NCBI GenBank assembly: GCA_019722365.1
Contig: JADFUC010001145.1
Location: 744,001 to 808,000, forward strand
Origin: Lithospermum erythrorhizon
Taxonomy: Eukaryota; Streptophyta; Magnoliopsida; Boraginales; Boraginaceae
Reading direction: 5' to 3'
DNA length: 64,000 bases
The position numbers and the translations under genes are program-made. Positions 62,061 to 64,000 of this stretch are shown piece by piece. The notes under the pieces are model-generated. The model was not told the origin of the DNA, did no database searches, and saw nothing but the letters and a program-made list of their open reading frames with translations. Numbering within the stretch: position 1 is the first letter of the stretch; every line of letters starts with the position of its first letter.

Positions 62061-62689
62061 CTGACAAAGAAAATAGTATTATTATGAATTATATTTCAAA
62101 GTCCTTTAAGTACTTCTCGATGAATTATATTTTATATAGAGTGAAAATTAATATAAGTATTATTATAATAATGCTATTATTTAGTTTACTAATCCTTTGA
62201 TAAATAGTAGAAGATCAATTTTTTTAAAATTTTTTCTTTCATATATAGATTTTAACTCTAATTAATTATTGTCTTTAGTTTATAGATAAAAGATATTTTT
62301 ATTTAAGTAAAAACTAACATTTATATATATTGTAATAAAATTAAATTTATGAAATATTATCCAAATCTATTATTAATCAAATGCAAATGATTGGCGTCTT
62401 GATTTAAGTGCTCAAAATTGACAAAATTTTACCCCTTGTCGATAAACCTAATTTTGGTTTGAATAAAGAACTAATTTCAATATTAAAGTACATTGAAAAT
62501 ATTATAATTTGATAATTTCACCCCAGATATTATACAACAAAAATAAGAATATTTGAATTTATGGCCAATCTATTGAGGAAGGAGGGAGTATTATATGTGT
62601 ATCTACGACACTTTTAATTTCAATTGTTGAATTATATGATTCGTATACAAAATATCACGCATAATAAATTAGATATATCGCCCCGATAG

Positions 62690-64000
62690 CTTTATTCGTG
62701 CGCGAGGTTCGCTTCTCTCTCGCGTCGAGGCGATCGAGGAAGGAAGGAGGTGAAGGAGGAAAGATGGAGTATGAGCCCCCAAAGATCTCAATCGGGGAAT
62801 ATGTTCCTAGAAATTGAGAGACGGTGATTTATTTGCGACCGCCTCGGCGAGACACTGCCAGACCAAGAGAGGATACAAACAAGTGCGGTACCAAGATCAT
62901 AGGCATGAAACCGATGGCCCCTTGACACACGAAGATCGAGATAGAAGCTTGTGCGGAGGCGGTTGAAGAGTTATATCCTTGAGAACTGAAATTAGCCAGA
63001 TAAATGTTCCCGATAGGGGCAGTCGGGGATCACGATGGACACTCGATATCACCGAAAGAGTAAACGTTTCCTCACGGAAGCGGCGGAGGAGGAGATTGCG
63101 GCGTGAGGCGGGCATATGCCAAGCGGGACATATATGCCATGCCCGGCGGGGGGCACGCCACGAGAGTTCAGTTGTCCTTTTCCCGAAGGACTTTGATGGG
63201 ATAGAGGGTGCCCGCAGAGCATCACTGGTCATCGTTCCGGTGATAGCCAACCGAGGTGGGGCCGGATCTTTGGTACCTCTTGGGGGCTCGGTGGACATCC
63301 TCTTTCTGGATGCGTATCTTAAGCGAAGAATGAGTCGAGGAGTGCGAATCCCGGGCCGGTGGCCACTCCATTGGTGGGGTTCGCGGGGATCTTTGTAAGC
63401 TTCAGCTGAGAGTGTCAACCTGCACGTAGTTCCTGATGGGGAAGCACCCTTGGCTGAGGCCCTGAGGATGGTGGAGTTCACCATTGTGGACATGATAGAT
63501 TAGACCTCTGATAGCGCGATAGGCCGGCCGGCCTTGTCGCGATTTGAGGCAGTGGTATTCCTCAAAAATACCTCAAGTTGAAGTTCTCTACGGAACATGG
63601 GACCGGGGAAATACAAGGGAGCCACAAAAGGCATGTGGTACGCTATCTAGATTTTCGGCAAGCGGGATAAAGGCCCAAATGGAGGTAGAACCCACGTCCA
63701 TCATTAGGCACCGAGACCGAATGTACATGCAGGAGCCCGGAGGAAATTGCGGGCGGCCGCCTGAGGAGGTCGAATATCTTGTTAGTGAGAGGATCAAAGA
63801 AGATTTGCAAGGAATAGGCACAACGTTAGGGGTAGAGCACATGCCGTACTTATCGAGTCCTCGGGGAGTATGGGATATGCTGGCAGGAGCGAAGATATAG
63901 AATTGGATTTGGCGGCATGGGTCCTTGGGTTGTCACGTTGACCCCTGCTTGCAAGCCCGATTGAAGTAAGCGGACGCTACTCGGAAGAGAGGGAAGCCAT
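62690..64000 (+). mobile_element. Decayed Ty3/gypsy gag-pol, runs off the right edge
   Basis: GC-rich block with landmarks of a gypsy polyprotein in order on the plus strand. First is a gag zinc-knuckle remnant, YQDHRHETDGPLTHEDRDR at about 62889 (relatives have CxYHxDHGHETxxC; both Cys are gone). Then come FPKDFDGI at about 63180 and the aspartic-protease core GGSVDILFLDAYLK at about 63282, where relatives have DNGASVNILF, so the catalytic DxG is lost. Then MVEFTIVDM and AIGRPALSRFEAVV at 63470-63560, and LKFSTEHGTGEI at about 63580. Near 63930-63990 are CKP and SKR scraps matching the NVDP...CKPVKQKRR block just before reverse transcriptase. Multiple stops and frameshifts show it is dead. 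Open frames on the minus strand here are shadows. Confidence 0.65.

Noticed and set aside
62897..63493. 198-codon open frame on the minus strand
   Set aside because: It is an antisense shadow of the GC-rich gypsy relic, whose recognisable protein motifs are on the plus strand. Its own translation matches nothing I know.
1..64000. CRISPR arrays, bacterial operons, plastid or mitochondrial insertions, rRNA
   Set aside because: No evenly spaced short repeats with unique spacers, no prokaryotic-style gene runs, and no recognisable organellar or rRNA sequence was seen on reading both strands.

Overview
This window is plant nuclear DNA from a eudicot. It is AT-rich, its genes are split by GT-AG introns, and the gene families are plant-specific: ethylene receptor, VQ, GIF, SMXL and ZAT. 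Short TACTCCGTA-like motifs and decayed transposons fill the intergenic space. The species cannot be fixed from the sequence; an asterid or Caryophyllales genome would fit, but that is only an impression.

Layout. 1-2.7 kb is intergenic with small repeats. 2.8-5.9 kb (minus) is a complete subfamily-II ethylene receptor (761 aa). 7.3-8.8 kb is a probable solo LTR. 9.9-12.0 kb (minus) is an AHL gene that has lost its AT-hooks. 13.6 kb (plus) is a single-exon VQ protein. 15.3-17.9 kb (minus) is a GRF-interacting factor (195 aa). 18-26.7 kb is a gene-free AT-rich block with diverged repeats and LTR-like insertions. 26.8-27.8 kb (minus) is a steroid 5-alpha-reductase family gene. 29.0-34.5 kb (plus) is a 16-exon PELOTA gene (378 aa). 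35.4-36.2 kb (plus) is a broken ZAT2/ZAT3-type zinc-finger gene. 36.5-39.7 kb (minus) is a type-I DnaJ/HSP40 (420 aa, CAQQ end). 40.5-41.3 kb is a 744-bp element with 26-nt terminal inverted repeats. 41.9-45.0 kb (minus) is VPS60/CHMP5 (237 aa). 46.3-48.7 kb (minus) is a decayed PIF/Harbinger transposon. 48.8-57.0 kb has no convincing gene. 57.0-59.9 kb (minus) is a SMXL4/5-type gene (861 aa). 61.6-64 kb is a decayed Ty3/gypsy element that runs off the right edge.

Exon joins were chosen by reading GT/AG borders, checking phase, and comparing the joined protein with remembered family architecture. For seven intron-containing genes (ethylene receptor, GIF, steroid reductase, PELOTA, DnaJ, VPS60, SMXL) the phases close exactly and give expected or nearly expected family lengths. 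No operon-like or pathway grouping links the neighbours; they are housekeeping (PELOTA, DnaJ, VPS60) and regulatory (ethylene receptor, VQ, GIF, SMXL) genes. I found no obviously new biological system. The most notable features are two genes in specific states of decay (AHL without AT-hooks, ZAT with a gutted second finger and a frameshift), an intact-looking TIR element, a 72-bp repeat array inside a 5'UTR intron, and recognisable Harbinger and gypsy relics.
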